DNA from: Paragonimus skrjabini miyazakii
Lineage: Eukaryota; Platyhelminthes; Trematoda; Plagiorchiida; Troglotrematidae
Reading direction: 5' to 3'
DNA: 64,000 nt
Assembly (NCBI GenBank): GCA_014338405.1
Contig: JTDE01000287.1
Span: 97,394 to 161,393, forward strand
This document shows, in pieces, positions 1 to 9,960 of the stretch. Below the pieces are notes generated by a model. The model ran no database searches. It had not been told where the DNA came from and was given only the letters and a program-made list of their open reading frames with translations. Each line of letters opens with the position of its first letter. The first letter of the stretch is position 1. A program made the translations under genes and the position numbers.

Positions 1-3000
1 TGAAGTAGCTGTAGACAGCAATGATCACTACCTAAAAAAGGGTTGGAAGAGAGAGAGAGAGTTCAGATAATACACTGAGTATTTTAAATTAATGTTTATG
101 TGTGTATACGAATGGAATTGCATGTTAAATCATCACATCATCACATCACGTCATTTAGTTGGTTCACTGCAGGTGGTCTCCTGTGATAGCAAACTTTTGT
201 GTGAATTCTGGTTGCCGCATTACATTTCCACTTGCCAACACATCTTACCGCTCGCGAGATGAGAGGAGTTCTGGTCAACAGTAGACGTTGATGATTTAGC
301 GACCATTCTTGTGCACTACTTCTAACTCACTCTGTGTTCGAAAGCCCCAAGCATTCGAGATATTTGTACTCGCAACCATTGTCTGTCTGGTGTTTTCATT
401 TTTTTCGTGTTAATTGTCGCTGGTGCTAAACAAGAATGAAACTAGACACTTCTGTTACTGTTAGGTATTATTTGTAGGCGATTGTGACTGTAGCTTTAGA
501 CTTTGTTGCATAAAAACCTAGCCATTGATGTCACCAAATGAAGCCCCATAAAAGATTATCAGACAACATTTCTGTAATACCTCATGGGGGTGATCATTGC
601 TGTCACGGTAAACACATCCGTAAAACACACTCAATTCATACTTGATAATAGCAAAGTTAAACAGATCTTGTGAATGAACACAAACGGCTCATTCATAAAG
701 ATGAGATAGATCATTATTTAGCATATCATCGGTGTTCATATCCTGGATATATCGGTGGGTTAGCTGACCACATCTAACACAATGCCTGTCATGGCCTAAC
801 ATGTTAAATCACGCATGAATCAGATGCATTTCCGCTTCTCAGTGCTGACTACTGGTTCGAGTAAGAAGGCAATCAACGTTGAGTGATGAATACACACTCT
901 ATACACTCATCATCTGATATTCCACTTGGTACTGCTACAATATGCACGATCAGCTGACCTGTATATTCATGCTATGCATGTGACTAGCTGAAGAGGTCCC
1001 TACAGATCTCTATCTGACTGTTTAACAACACCAGTTTATGGCGCTCACGCAATCGCCCACTAAAGTACCTGGTAACAAGAGAACTACAAGATTAATATCT
1101 GCTATCAAGAATGTATTACCAAACAATATTGAAGCTGGAATGAACCAGCGTCAATACCCATACAATCATTACATTAATAGAGGACCGATTCGTAATTTGG
1201 TTTATCATAGAGAGAACATCAGCGATACCGAGAAGAGGAAAGGAAGCACCTCTATGGAAATTCTACAAAACCTGCTGGATAAAGGTACTGAAATTCACAT
1301 TATGATTAGAACTGAATGGATTCGTTATGTGTAGCAATGTTCGTGTTTGTGAAGGCTCATAATCGTGCAGAAATAGACTGGGACACGATACAAAGGGTAA
1401 CAGAAAGGTCTGCCACCAAAATTAATAAACGATCACGAAGAAAGAAATAGGCTTGATTTTGAGTGTATGCATATATTGAGATTTGTAATCACTTGGGATA
1501 CAGTCACACTAATCAACGTGATAAGTGTTTTGTAATCGAACTAAACCGACATGGACTAGTAAATTCCTTTACTTAAGTGTTACTTGCCACTCTTACTGGA
1601 ACCCTGCAAATGAGCCGTACACAGTTTGTAAGGAAAGGCTGGAACAACCTTGTTTGTTTAATACTCCTTCTGGTAACTAGTAGCTTCTTTTACAGTTCAA
1701 CTCTTATCTGACGCATATATGTAAATACATGATTATTATTTGATATTTTCGTGATATTTTACCAGTGTACGGGTAGTTTATTATACAGTACTAAAATCCA
1801 ATCAGATATGAGGCTAAAACCCTTTACATAAGCGTGTGATAACTTTTTGTGACCCTTCCAACATGAACTGTATACTTGTCGAAAGATACCAACACTTTTC
1901 CTGTGTACGACACGCAAGATTCTATAACCTTTTGTAAATATTATATGCCGTTAGTTGACCTTGCATCATAAAATAACACACTGTCCAAAACCATGAACTC
2001 AAAATGTTTGGTGTACATTTTAGGAACTAGAGCTTTGTGTTAATTTCTCGTCTTTTGTTATTCTCACGTCGACAAGGAACACATGATTACTAACCGATAA
2101 CAATAAGTTTAACTAAGCGTTGTAAAAGATTATATAGTGACTTAGATTTCCTTTGTATTGGATCTAATTTTAACACATTGATATAATCATACTTTTTCAC
2201 TTTAATTCACAGGACTAAGTGGAAATATTGCAATAGGTCGGCTCATTATCAAGACTAATTAATAAATCGTAATTAGTCGTGGAGTTTTAATATAACTTCA
2301 TCACAGGACTTAGTCGTTTACATTGTCCTTTGTCCAAAAATTCTTTCATAATCGTTTAATCATACGGATGTTTTAATACAGTGTGGGAATTTATTTGTTT
2401 TTCGCCGGAAGATGTTATTTCAAAGTGTTTTGTTAAATGTTTTGTTCAAAGAATGCTCAGCAATACTGTGTATGCGTGAAGAATAGTGAAAGTGTGAAAA
2501 TCAATAAAAACACTCTTCATTTTATTTAGAAACAATGAAACTTGGGCGTCTGACTAAAATCATCCAACTGAAGTTGCATTGACGATCGACAGTTGTGTAA
2601 GAAACGTAAGGAAATAACAACGGAAAAATCCGAAACACATGCAATTTAGCAGGAAAAAACAATCGACACTTAAATTGGTGGTTATGATCGCTTTTCGTGG
2701 CGGTCCACTCTGACCATAGAGAGAGAGAGAGAAGAATTATCACATAAAACTCATTTTTATAATATAAAAGACTAACAGTCAACACAGATTCTGGTAACTT
2801 TTACATTTTTTTACGGATTGATCAGGAAATTCTAGATGTAGGTGGTAACTTTGTTTCAAATTTGAATGTCAACTTTTCTTTAAAAACTGGAGTACAACTA
2901 CAGTGATAGTATTTATATGGTCTTACACACCGAATTAATACAAAACTCATACCTTGAACGTAGGTAGGTGAACTGGGTGAATTTTCTGTGCGGGTTACTC

Positions 3001-3271
3001 CCAACAACCCACAGATGGAACGCTAAAGGTAAACTTCGCCTCAAGCTTTGGTCAACTGATCAGCTGATAAATCGGGACCTCAAACCACAGCAACGATAGA
3101 CTAGTGAAACAACATTAAGTAGCCCTATACTGACCACAGAATATCATCATTGAGGACGCTGGTTAAATGTGATGACCACTGGTTGATTTGCTGTCTGCCG
3201 TAATTCACCACTGCCTCAAGTGCCCAAAATATGAAATAGTAAATTGTTCTGCACAAATTAATGGTTGTCAG
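1..3271. other. Intergenic or intronic DNA, no confident gene
   Basis: AT-rich sequence with stops in all frames. A short GA microsatellite lies at about 48-61 and another GA run near 2718-2733. Apart from the open frame at 1038-1334, listed separately, I see no recognisable coding, RNA or mobile-element signal. Confidence 0.5.
1038..1334 (+). other. Unassigned 98-codon open frame
   Basis: An ATG-started open frame in otherwise stop-rich DNA. The product is basic and hydrophilic, with no signal peptide, membrane segment or motif I recognise. A second short basic frame follows at about 1339-1450. No convincing splice acceptor or donor borders it. It may be a relic of a retroelement or chance; I do not claim a gene. 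Confidence 0.15.
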
Positions 3272-3450
3272 TTCAAATGGCGAATTTACCAGAAGATGTT
3301 GTAGACAAATGTAATCATATGTCAAGCGCTCTTGCAGTGTTATCTGAGGTACACGATAATCACGTGTTTCAGAACAAATTTTTAAATAGATCTGAAGATA
3401 GAAAATTAGCCAGTATTTATTACTACTTTGACAACCATCCAAGTCACCAG
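3272..3450 (+). CDS. Candidate internal exon, MutS-homologue (MSH) C-terminal-like
   Basis: The reading frame is open from a TTGTCAG acceptor (3265-3271) to a CAG|GTATTC donor at 3450, with 2 leading bases and phase 0 at the end. It encodes about 59 residues beginning Q-M-A-N-L-P-E-D-V-V-D-K-C. The A-x-L-P-E-x-V-x-x-x pattern is the one found just after the ATPase core in MutS homologues (MSH4, MSH6), where helices of the dimerisation tail follow. The rest (S-E-D-R-K-L-A-S-I-Y-Y-Y-F) would suit a helix as in MSH4. No ATPase exon (P-loop G-P-N-x-x-G-K-S) is visible upstream, so the main body would lie left of the window. The minus strand is also open here (3125-3442), which weakens the case. 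Family assignment is inference from a short motif. Confidence 0.35.
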
Positions 3451-3689
3451 GTATTCAATATTCAGCCTAAAGGACGCGTTCCAGTCAAGAAATATTATTG
3501 TACTCAAGCACATCTTAATGTCTAGTAGTAGTCAGTTTTGAACACTATGTTTACTTCATCAGAACAGAAACAATGAGCATACTGGGGTATGTTAATAATT
3601 AGTCTACACTCAACAATGGTTAACGTAAAACATGCCGGATGTACACATCCGGGATAAGCAGCGTGCAACTACACTAACTGTTATAGGAT

Positions 3690-3815
3690 CTAATATAGAT
3701 TGAGAACCACTCCAAGATAATCGTCGGTTTCGTAAGGAAGAACTTGACTTCAGTTTCACTCTTGTTAGAACTCATCAGTAGCTCTGGCTGTGATTTGAAC
3801 CCTGGCCATACTACC
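3690..3815 (-). repeat. tRNA-like SINE fragment
   Basis: Read on the minus strand it carries a near-consensus pol III B box (GGTTCAAATCA) followed by the tail shared with the other SINE copies in this window (CTGATGAGTTCTAAC-type block, then the GAAACT region). It abuts the damaged 5' end of the gypsy element and may have inserted into its LTR. Confidence 0.5.
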
Positions 3816-3859
3816 AGGGAAAGGCACTTTCCCCAAAAATGTGCATCACTTGCCAGGGA

Positions 3860-4215
3860 AAATGGATTCTTCATTTTCTGGGAATTTGAAAGCCCGCCGG
3901 AATTTTCGAACACCCGAGAAGTTGCGCTCGATTCTGATTAGTCCATCCGGTGACCTAGGCCCAAGGCCAGTCGAAACCTATAAATACAGTTGCTGTGGAC
4001 CGCAATTTTGCCTTCGGGCTGAGCAGCCAATAAAACTCGTTTGAAGGCCGTCTATTTCCTTACTTGTTGGGTTCTAAGTTGCGAGAGTTAGAATCCAATA
4101 CACGCGCTCTGATTTCCGTACCGTTTTGCAATATCGTTGCGTTCGTTCGTGATAGAGATACTGCTCGCGGTCTTTGCGTTGTTCTTGTCTTTCTCTATCA
4201 GGCGGGGTCGTAACA
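3860..4215 (+). repeat. 5' LTR of the gypsy element (left edge eroded)
   Basis: A TATAAATA box at 3979-3986 is followed 50 nt later by the poly(A) signal AATAAA (4029-4034) and a TG-rich stretch, the normal U3-R-U5 layout. The LTR ends in TAACA at 4211-4215, just before the primer-binding site. The left edge is not clear because of the adjoining SINE fragment. It does not visibly match the sequence after the 3' polypurine tract. Confidence 0.6.
3979..3986 (+). promoter_or_regulatory. LTR TATA box
   Basis: TATAAATA lies about 50 nt upstream of the LTR poly(A) signal AATAAA, as expected for an LTR promoter. Confidence 0.6.
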
Positions 4216-4217
4216 GT

Positions 4218-4230
4218 TGGCGACGGGAAC
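4218..4230 (+). promoter_or_regulatory. Primer-binding site
   Basis: TGGCGACGGGAAC begins two bases after the LTR end TAACA. The leading TGG would pair with the CCA end of a tRNA primer. The primer tRNA was not identified. Confidence 0.5.
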
Positions 4231-4242
4231 TATTTCTATTCA

Positions 4243-5134
4243 ATGACATTGGACAGTGCTGACGTTAAGCTGCTGTTGCAGCTACAGATGAAGCTCATGG
4301 AGATGCATGCACAACGATTGTCCAGTACGACCCTGGGCCAACCCGCACAATCTGGCGGTGCGCAATCCGTTGCCATTTCGGCAATCGATACTTCCGAATT
4401 AGTTTACGACCCGCATGCGAAAGTGACATTCGATGCTTGGTTCCGTTGGTACGGTGACCTGTTTCGTATCGAATTTGCCAATCAGAACGATCCGTGGAAG
4501 GTCCAACTTCTCCTCCGCAAACTTGGCCCTGTGGAGCACAAGCGGTACGTCAACTTCATCTTGCCAAAGAACCCACGTGACATCAGCTTCAATGAGACGA
4601 TCAATATCCTGTCGCAGATATTCGGTGACCAGTCTTCCCCATTCAACTTGCGGTACCACTGCCCCAAGCTGACCAAGCGAGACTCTGATGAGCTTGTTAC
4701 CTACGCCGGCAACGTGAATCGTGAATGCAAGCGGTTCAAGCTATCCTCCCTCACAGAGGACCAGTTCAAGTGCCTCATCTTTGTCTGTGGCCTCCAGTCT
4801 CCCAATGATGCCGCCCTTCGCACACGCCTGCTTAATCAGTTACCACTCAGGACTTCACCACTGAAGGCTATCGACTGCTCAACCTGAAACATGACTCTGC
4901 TCAGTTCTCAACTTTTGTCAACACAGTCGCATGTCCAAGGCAACAGCAACAACCCTCACCAACGAACCGCCCAGTGAACTCTGCCTCCAATAAGACGCCG
5001 CCCTCACCTTGTTGGCATTGTGGCGCATGGCACTACACGCGTTACTGCCCCTTAAAGTAACACCGCTGTCAGCGTTGCAAAAAGGTGGGCCACAAGGATG
5101 GCTATTGTCAATCACGCACGTCGGGCAGTCAACG
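4243..5134 (+). pseudogene. gag (capsid-nucleocapsid) of the gypsy element, frameshifted
   Basis: I take the ATG at 4243, after the primer-binding site, as the start; the frame runs to a stop at 4887. The capsid part contains F-D-A-W-F-R-W-Y, L-L-L-R-K-L and F-K-C-L-I-F-V-C-G-L, blocks typical of gypsy gag. A one-base shift around 4835-4850 moves the homologous reading into the next frame (G-Y-R-L-L-N-L-K-H-D from about 4863). The nucleocapsid there has two zinc knuckles, C-x2-C-x3-H-x4-C at 5010-5048 and C-x2-C-x4-H-x4-C at about 5067-5108, separated by an in-frame TAA near 5058. The first knuckle has the shorter C-H spacing. Not functional as it stands. Confidence 0.8.
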
Positions 5135-5637
5135 CGTAACCAACAAACGGCCATGTCCACCAAAATCCAAACCAATCACCACGTCCAGCAGCTTGCTTGC
5201 TTCTTTCAGAGTCGATATCGCCTCATGCAAAAAGTTCGTGTCCGTAATGATCAACGGGCACCCAGGTCGTCTCCTAACGAACCACAAGCCACTTCTCGCC
5301 ATCTTCGGCTCAAAGAAGGGTATACCTGTGTACTCTGCCAGCCGACTGCAGCGCTGGGCCGCCATCATTGTCAACTACGACTTCGACATCTGCTATCGTC
5401 GAACTGAGGATTTCGGCCAGGCTGACGCCCTTTCTCGACTCATCAGCAACCAGCGCCCCGTTGAAGAAGACACAGTCATCGCCACTGTATCCCTTGAGAA
5501 CGACGTACGTCGAACACTTCTCGATGCAATCCGTGCAACACCAACTACGTCGTCGGACATCGAACTCGCTTCGCAAACTGCTGCAATAGGCAATCAAATG
5601 CGTCCAGACTCGCTGGCCATCAACTCCACCAACCGGT
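5135..5637 (+). pseudogene. Deleted pol: protease start fused to RNase H end
   Basis: The frame of the second zinc knuckle continues into the first strand of the aspartic protease (F-V-S-V-M-I-N-G-H-P-G-R-L, 5235-5273). It then jumps, without a frame break, to T-N-H-K-P-L-L-A-I-F-G-S-K-K-G (from 5277), the C-terminal part of the RNase H domain, and on through L-Q-R-W and D-A-L-S-R-L-I. Lost are the protease active site, all of reverse transcriptase and most of RNase H, about 2 kb in related elements. The junction falls within 5270-5280. The frame ends at a TGA at 5637. Confidence 0.8.
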
Positions 5638-5639
5638 GA

Positions 5640-6772
5640 ACTTCGCCAGTTCTACCTTCGCTACGTCAATCTGTCCTCAGACAGCTTCATTCAGGACACC
5701 CTGGTGCCGGACGTATGAAAGCAATCTCCAGGAGCTACACCTACTGGCCTGGCCTCGACAACCAGATCGCTGCCGCGAAGCCGCCAAGAACAAGCCGCGC
5801 GTGGAACCTCAGCCATGGAAGCAACTTGAACATCCATGGTCACGCCTCCATGTGAATTTTGTGGGACCCATCAACGGTATGGTATACCTTATTCTGGTGG
5901 ATGCATACTCCAAGTGGCCTGAGATCGTCCCGCTGACGCACGCTACAACCTCAGCCACTATCAACAACCTACGGCGCATTTTCAGCCAACATAGCCTTCC
6001 GGAGACACTTGTCTCGGATAATAGATCTCAGTTTACCTCAGTCCAGTTCAAGGAGTTCTACACCCTGAACAACATTCGACAACTGCATTCACCACCATAC
6101 CACCCACAATCCAACGGCCAAGTCGAACGCTTCGTCGACACCTTCAAGAGAGCACTTCTGAAGTCTCGCGGGGAGGGACCAACGAAAGAAGTGTTGCAAA
6201 GGTTCCTGCTTACTTGCAGAACCATCCCGAATCCAGCGACTCCCAATGGACTCTTGTCTGTAGAAGTTCTAATGGGCCGCAGGCTGAGGACGAATTTCGA
6301 CGCAATGATTCCAGTGGAGAAACTCCAGGGAGATATGCAGCAGCTCCTTCGACGTAGATTTGCCGTCGGCGACCTAGTCTGTGCAAGGTACTATCGCCCA
6401 GGTCGTCCCCACTGGATAGCAGCAACTGTCAAGCAACGGAATGGCACGGTCCGTTACGATGTCAACGTCGGAAGCGACATCTGGGTGCGCCACCGGAACC
6501 AACTTTGCCCACGCCATTCCTCCAACACTGGATAAGCTCAGAATCAACTACCTTTGGACCTATTTCTCGATACCTTCGAAATCAGTTGCCCAACGATACA
6601 AATTCCCGCAACGGCTACATCAACAACCTCAACCCCTAGACCGAGCAGAGAGCTGACAGCCTTGCGACCAAGACGGTGGACGGATCGCAAACGGAAGCCA
6701 ACCTGCCCAATGCACCTCGCCCCCCGTCAGCGGCGGTACCAACAGTGCTCAACAGGGGAGGTGTTGGGAAAA
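5640..6772 (+). pseudogene. Integrase of the gypsy element, catalytic Asp lost
   Basis: An HHCC-type N-terminal region (H-S-G-H-P-G, W-P-G-L-D-N-Q) is split by frameshifts near 5640 and 5765. The core then runs in one frame to 6535: L-H-V-N-F-V-G-P (5846-5869), V-S-D-N (Asp codon 6017) and Q-V-E-R-F (Glu codon 6125). Asp to Glu spacing is 35 residues, the DD35E pattern. The first catalytic position, Asp in active enzymes, is Asn here (AAT at 5855). The C-terminal domain includes the F-A-V-G-D-L-V motif. A further shift after 6535 continues the pol tail (about 6554-6772) to the polypurine tract. Confidence 0.85.
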
Positions 6773-6795
6773 GGTACTTTTAGACTGTCCCAACA
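6754..6795 (+). repeat. Polypurine tract and vestigial 3' LTR
   Basis: AGGGGAGG (6754-6761) precedes TGTTGGGA (6762-6769), the expected LTR start. Only 34 bp later TCCCAACA (6788-6795) closes a perfect 8-bp inverted repeat with TG...CA ends. A full 3' LTR cannot be recognised beyond this point, so it is either deleted down to its ends or replaced by the adjoining repeat. Confidence 0.5.
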
Positions 6796-7060
6796 TCTTT
6801 GAACGGGCTGTCTGTATAGATTTTAACAACATAACACAACATCTTGTTCTCATCACGGCACGGAAAAAAATGTCAACTAACCTGTTGACAGGAAGTGTAA
6901 CAACACGGTTCAGTGACGAGGCCACCAGGTTGAAAGTTGCCAAGCAACGTTTGTTATTGTTACAATATGGCTACAATACGTCACGTCAGAGTTCACAAAT
7001 GGTGCGATAAACCTAGGAACGCAGCATGACGTGCCTCAGATTCTATGAAAACACCGTTAA
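6796..7060 (+). repeat. Left copy of a 260-bp inverted repeat
   Basis: The reverse complement of this stretch matches 9698-9960 over nearly its whole length, with shared blocks such as CGTTGCTTGGCA, TGTTGTTACACTTCCTG and CATGCTGCGTTCCTAGG. By eye identity is roughly 75-80%, with small indels. It could be a terminal inverted repeat of a DNA element or one of two opposed dispersed repeats. Confidence 0.75.
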
Positions 7061-7934
7061 ATTTTGACCAGTCTTTTAGTGATTTATAAACCTGATTGGC
7101 TCATGAATGCAGCTTTTATTATCTGTCACTTGGTGAAAAAGACCATCTTTAGGAGAATATCGTATTTTTACTTTGTCCAGTTGCATTTACCGGCGCATGT
7201 TAATTTTTAGTTCAGTATTGCCCTTCAACCTCTGAAACAGTTAGAGACGTGTGTGAACAACCAGGTCTTATCGATGGTGGACCGTGGTGGCCAAAACACT
7301 GAGTCGATGGGGTCGAGCGACCTCACTGGAACTGCTCGTACATCCCCAGCTAATCTGGCTCTGGTGTCCGGCGCTGTGTTGTGCTCGTCCACTCAGCCGA
7401 CTCAGTTACGAGAAGTGCCCGTTGATTAAACCCTGTGGTTGGGACTCCGGATTTCGTTGTCCGGCCAACAGGTCCGGGACATACAGTGTTTGTTTGTCTG
7501 CTTCTCCCCTTGTGTCTCCTGTCTGCCGTTGGACGGTAATGCGGCGTCCATTTTCTTACCGTGGTCGGCGAAAACTCAAAACAAGGTGCAATCCATTACT
7601 TGATATGCCCGTTCGAAACGTGCCAATTGAATTGCAACTCTACTACTCAACACGGTATGTTCGTGTAGGCGTCCAACAAACCAATGACACTCAGCTCGTT
7701 TCACACGATTGATCACGGGAGTACACGTTACCGTGGTACAAAGTCCACTGACCAAATGTCAGATGATGAACACTAGGTTCTGAAGGTTGAACGGTCAGCC
7801 ACCGCCTACCACAAAAGTACAGCGAATAACAAAAGTACACTCCTCAAATAAAATATGTCCGTCTCTTCGAACAATGATAGTAATAAAGTACGTTTGGTTG
7901 ACTTACTAATCACACAGAGAAGTACAACTGAGTT
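7061..7934. other. Repeat-region spacer with unassigned GC-rich open frame
   Basis: Between the inverted-repeat arm and the foldback. The part from 7260 to 7715 is GC-richer than its surroundings and carries a 142-codon plus-strand frame (7284-7712). That product is rich in Arg, Cys and Ser, without a domain I recognise. A neighbouring frame also reads well for about 35 codons. It may be an eroded element interior; no function assigned. Confidence 0.3.
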
Positions 7935-8465
7935 CTATACCTTTATCCATACTGTTTTCTCTTTTAGGCATAAGAATTTATCTTTCGTGTAACAGCCTTT
8001 CGTTTTAGTGCAGTAGAATTTCTCCACTATATTTTCAGGCTGTGGAAGTGGCTTATGATTGGTCTAGTGGACTCAGATTTTACGGCCTTTTTGATTGCGA
8101 CTGCACGCATTGGCTGCTGCACTAGGACAATGTCCAAGGGAACACTTGAGTTGTGAAGGCCGTCATGTGGTCCAATCATTGGCTTGTGCTCTCTGCCCCA
8201 TCTGGGCTGGACTCTATACCCTGATTGGACCACATAACGGCCTTCACAATTCAAGTGTTCCCTTGGACATTGTCCTAGTGCAGCAGCCAATGCGTGCAGT
8301 CGCAATCAAAAAGACCGCAAACTATGAGTCCATTGGACCAATCATAAGCCACTTCCACAGCCTGAAACTACAATGGAGAAATTCTACTGCACTAAAACGA
8401 AAGGCTTTTGCACGAAAGATAAATTCTTATGCCTAAAAGAGAAACCAGTATGGAAAAAGGTATAG
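7935..8465. mobile_element. 531-bp foldback palindrome (MITE/foldback-like)
   Basis: Left arm 7935 to about 8185 and right arm about 8218-8465 are inverted copies with over 90% identity by eye. They begin CTATACC and end GGTATAG around a loop of roughly 30 bp. Shared blocks include GGCATAAGAATTTATCTTTC, CGCATTGGCTGCTGCACTAG and GGACAATGTCCAAGGGAACA. The nearly identical open frames on both strands (8027-8305 minus, 8095-8436 plus) follow from the symmetry and are not genes. Structure fits a foldback or long-arm MITE; the superfamily is unknown. Confidence 0.85.
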
Positions 8466-8880
8466 TGAATATGATCAGAGTGCACTTAAAACTGTCTGTC
8501 GAATGACGAGCAGCACATGAACCGTTCACCAAACTCAAATGTAACCTATCTAATGAACACGGTTATAGTAAGGAAAACAGTTTTTTCACTTATAACAGAC
8601 TGCACTGAACATCACAGTTACTGGCGTTCACTGTTTCACAATTGGTCAGCGGCGCGTTGATACCAATAGCATTCCTCAATCTTCTAATCGAGGAGTACGC
8701 GGTCAAACTGGAATAGGCTCGGAATGTAGCGGTCTTCGACAGCATTACAACGTCACCGATCCCGGACATGCTCCGTATGCTGAACAAGGTAGTCGGAGCA
8801 ACATCTGAATTCCGTTGGATATCGTCGGTCCAGTCCACTCCGGCCAGCTACTACGAATGTCAGGCACAGCTTTGTATAGC
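8466..8880. other. Spacer, nothing recognised
   Basis: No gene, RNA or repeat recognised. It lies between the foldback and the second hairpin, inside the larger inverted-repeat pair. Confidence 0.4.
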
Positions 8881-9004
8881 CTACTGTGGTGGTTTATTAG
8901 GCCGGAGGTGCGAGTATTCCAACACTCGACAGAATATCCCCGCATGGGTATTCTGCCGAGTGGTGGAATACTCGCACCTCCGGCCTGATAATCCACCACA
9001 CTAC
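8881..9004. repeat. Long hairpin, about 55-bp arms
   Basis: Arms 8881-8936 and 8948-9004 are inverted copies (GGCCGGAGGTGCGAGTATTC against GAATACTCGCACCTCCGGCC) around an 11-bp centre. Mismatches are few. The overlapping plus and minus open frames here are by-products of the symmetry. Confidence 0.85.
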
Positions 9005-9258
9005 TACAGTAATCGTTGTCAGTACTTCTGTCGTTGGCATTGGAACACGACAACGACGCACGGCAGGCATTCCGATATCATGAATTTTCTAATCACTATT
9101 AGTGTCAGCCCTGTGATGCACAAAGTCGGGACGGCCTTGTAGCTAGTGCACGTGTCAACTGCGTACAGCCGTGGATCCGGACAGATTCCACAGTTAACCA
9201 ATACCCGTGCGGAATATCTGTAAAGCAAGTGCACCACCGAGTTCCGAGTAAATGCGGT

Positions 9259-9420
9259 TTCGTGTGCATATCTGCCGATGGACATGAGCTGAAATCAGCT
9301 CGAATTCGTATTAAGCAGATGGAATTGCAACTGGCCTTGAAGGATAAGATGGAAAAATGCAGAATTGAGTATGAAGAAGATATAAAAAGGCTGAACTTCC
9401 AGGAGGAGTGTGTAACCTCA
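9259..9420 (+). other. Coiled-coil-like open segment, possible retroelement gag relic
   Basis: A plus-strand frame encodes a highly charged helical stretch (K-Q-M-E-L-Q-L-A-L-K-D-K-M and E-Y-E-E-D-I-K-R-L). It has no splice sites and no further motif. The BEL/Pao protease relic lies 1.4 kb downstream on the same strand, and Pao gag proteins contain such helices, so it may belong to the same element. This is inference. Confidence 0.3.
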
Positions 9421-9697
9421 GGTCATTTAGCAGTCCCCAACTGGTCTCGCTGAGCCCTGGTGTCGTACTATTGAGCAAAGTTGCAGCAAACGACTAGACG
9501 TCTACTTATATGTGAATCCCCTATCAGACCAAGCTTCTCACATTCGACCGACGGATTCAGTCCAAAGAATACGTGGTGCGCATCAAAAGAGATCGGGATC
9601 ATTAAGTGTTTTTTACAAAACGATAGGTAGTAAGAAGCTGCATTCAAGAACAATCACGTTTACAAACCACCAAAAAATTGATCAAAATCTAACAGTT

Positions 9698-9960
9698 TTT
9701 TCATAGCATCTGAGGCACGTCATGCTGCGTTCCTAGGTCTATCGCACCATTCGTGGATTCTGATGTGACGTTTCATAGCCATACTATGAAAACAACAAAC
9801 GTTGCTTGGCACCTTTCAACCTGGTGGCATCGTCACTGAGTCGTGTTGTTACACTTCCTGTCAACATGTGTTAGTTGACCAGTTTATCTGTGCTCTGATG
9901 AGAGCAAACTGTTGTGTTATCGGGTTCGGCGTAGACAGCTCGTAGAAAAATATTGTCCAG
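9698..9960 (-). repeat. Right copy of the 260-bp inverted repeat
   Basis: Inverted partner of 6796-7060. The match fades toward 9960, in the part corresponding to the end of the gypsy element. The two arms enclose 2.6 kb that holds the foldback and the hairpin. Confidence 0.75.

Larger units (their letters stand above)
3860..6795 (+). mobile_element. Defective Ty3/gypsy LTR retrotransposon, CsRn1/Boudicca-like
   Basis: The order is partial 5' LTR, primer-binding site, gag with two zinc knuckles, a stub of protease fused to the end of RNase H, integrase, polypurine tract and a vestigial 3' LTR. The gag and integrase read like the CsRn1/Boudicca group of fluke gypsy elements. The protease core, the whole reverse transcriptase and most of RNase H are missing. 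Frameshifts (near 4840, 5640, 5765 and 6535), an in-frame stop (about 5058) and a lost integrase catalytic Asp make the copy dead. GC content is clearly higher than in the flanks. Orientation is opposite to the bestrophin gene. Confidence 0.85.

Noticed and set aside
3187..3210. Gly-Arg-Gln after a hydrophobic stretch on the minus strand, as a possible bestrophin exon 7
   Set aside because: The phase does not match exon 6, and the following residues do not resemble the family.
8027..8436. Similar 92- and 113-codon open frames on opposite strands
   Set aside because: They are mirror images produced by the 531-bp palindrome, not two genes.
8745..9142. Overlapping plus and minus frames of over 100 codons
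   Set aside because: Explained by the hairpin at 8881-9004; no motifs or splice sites.
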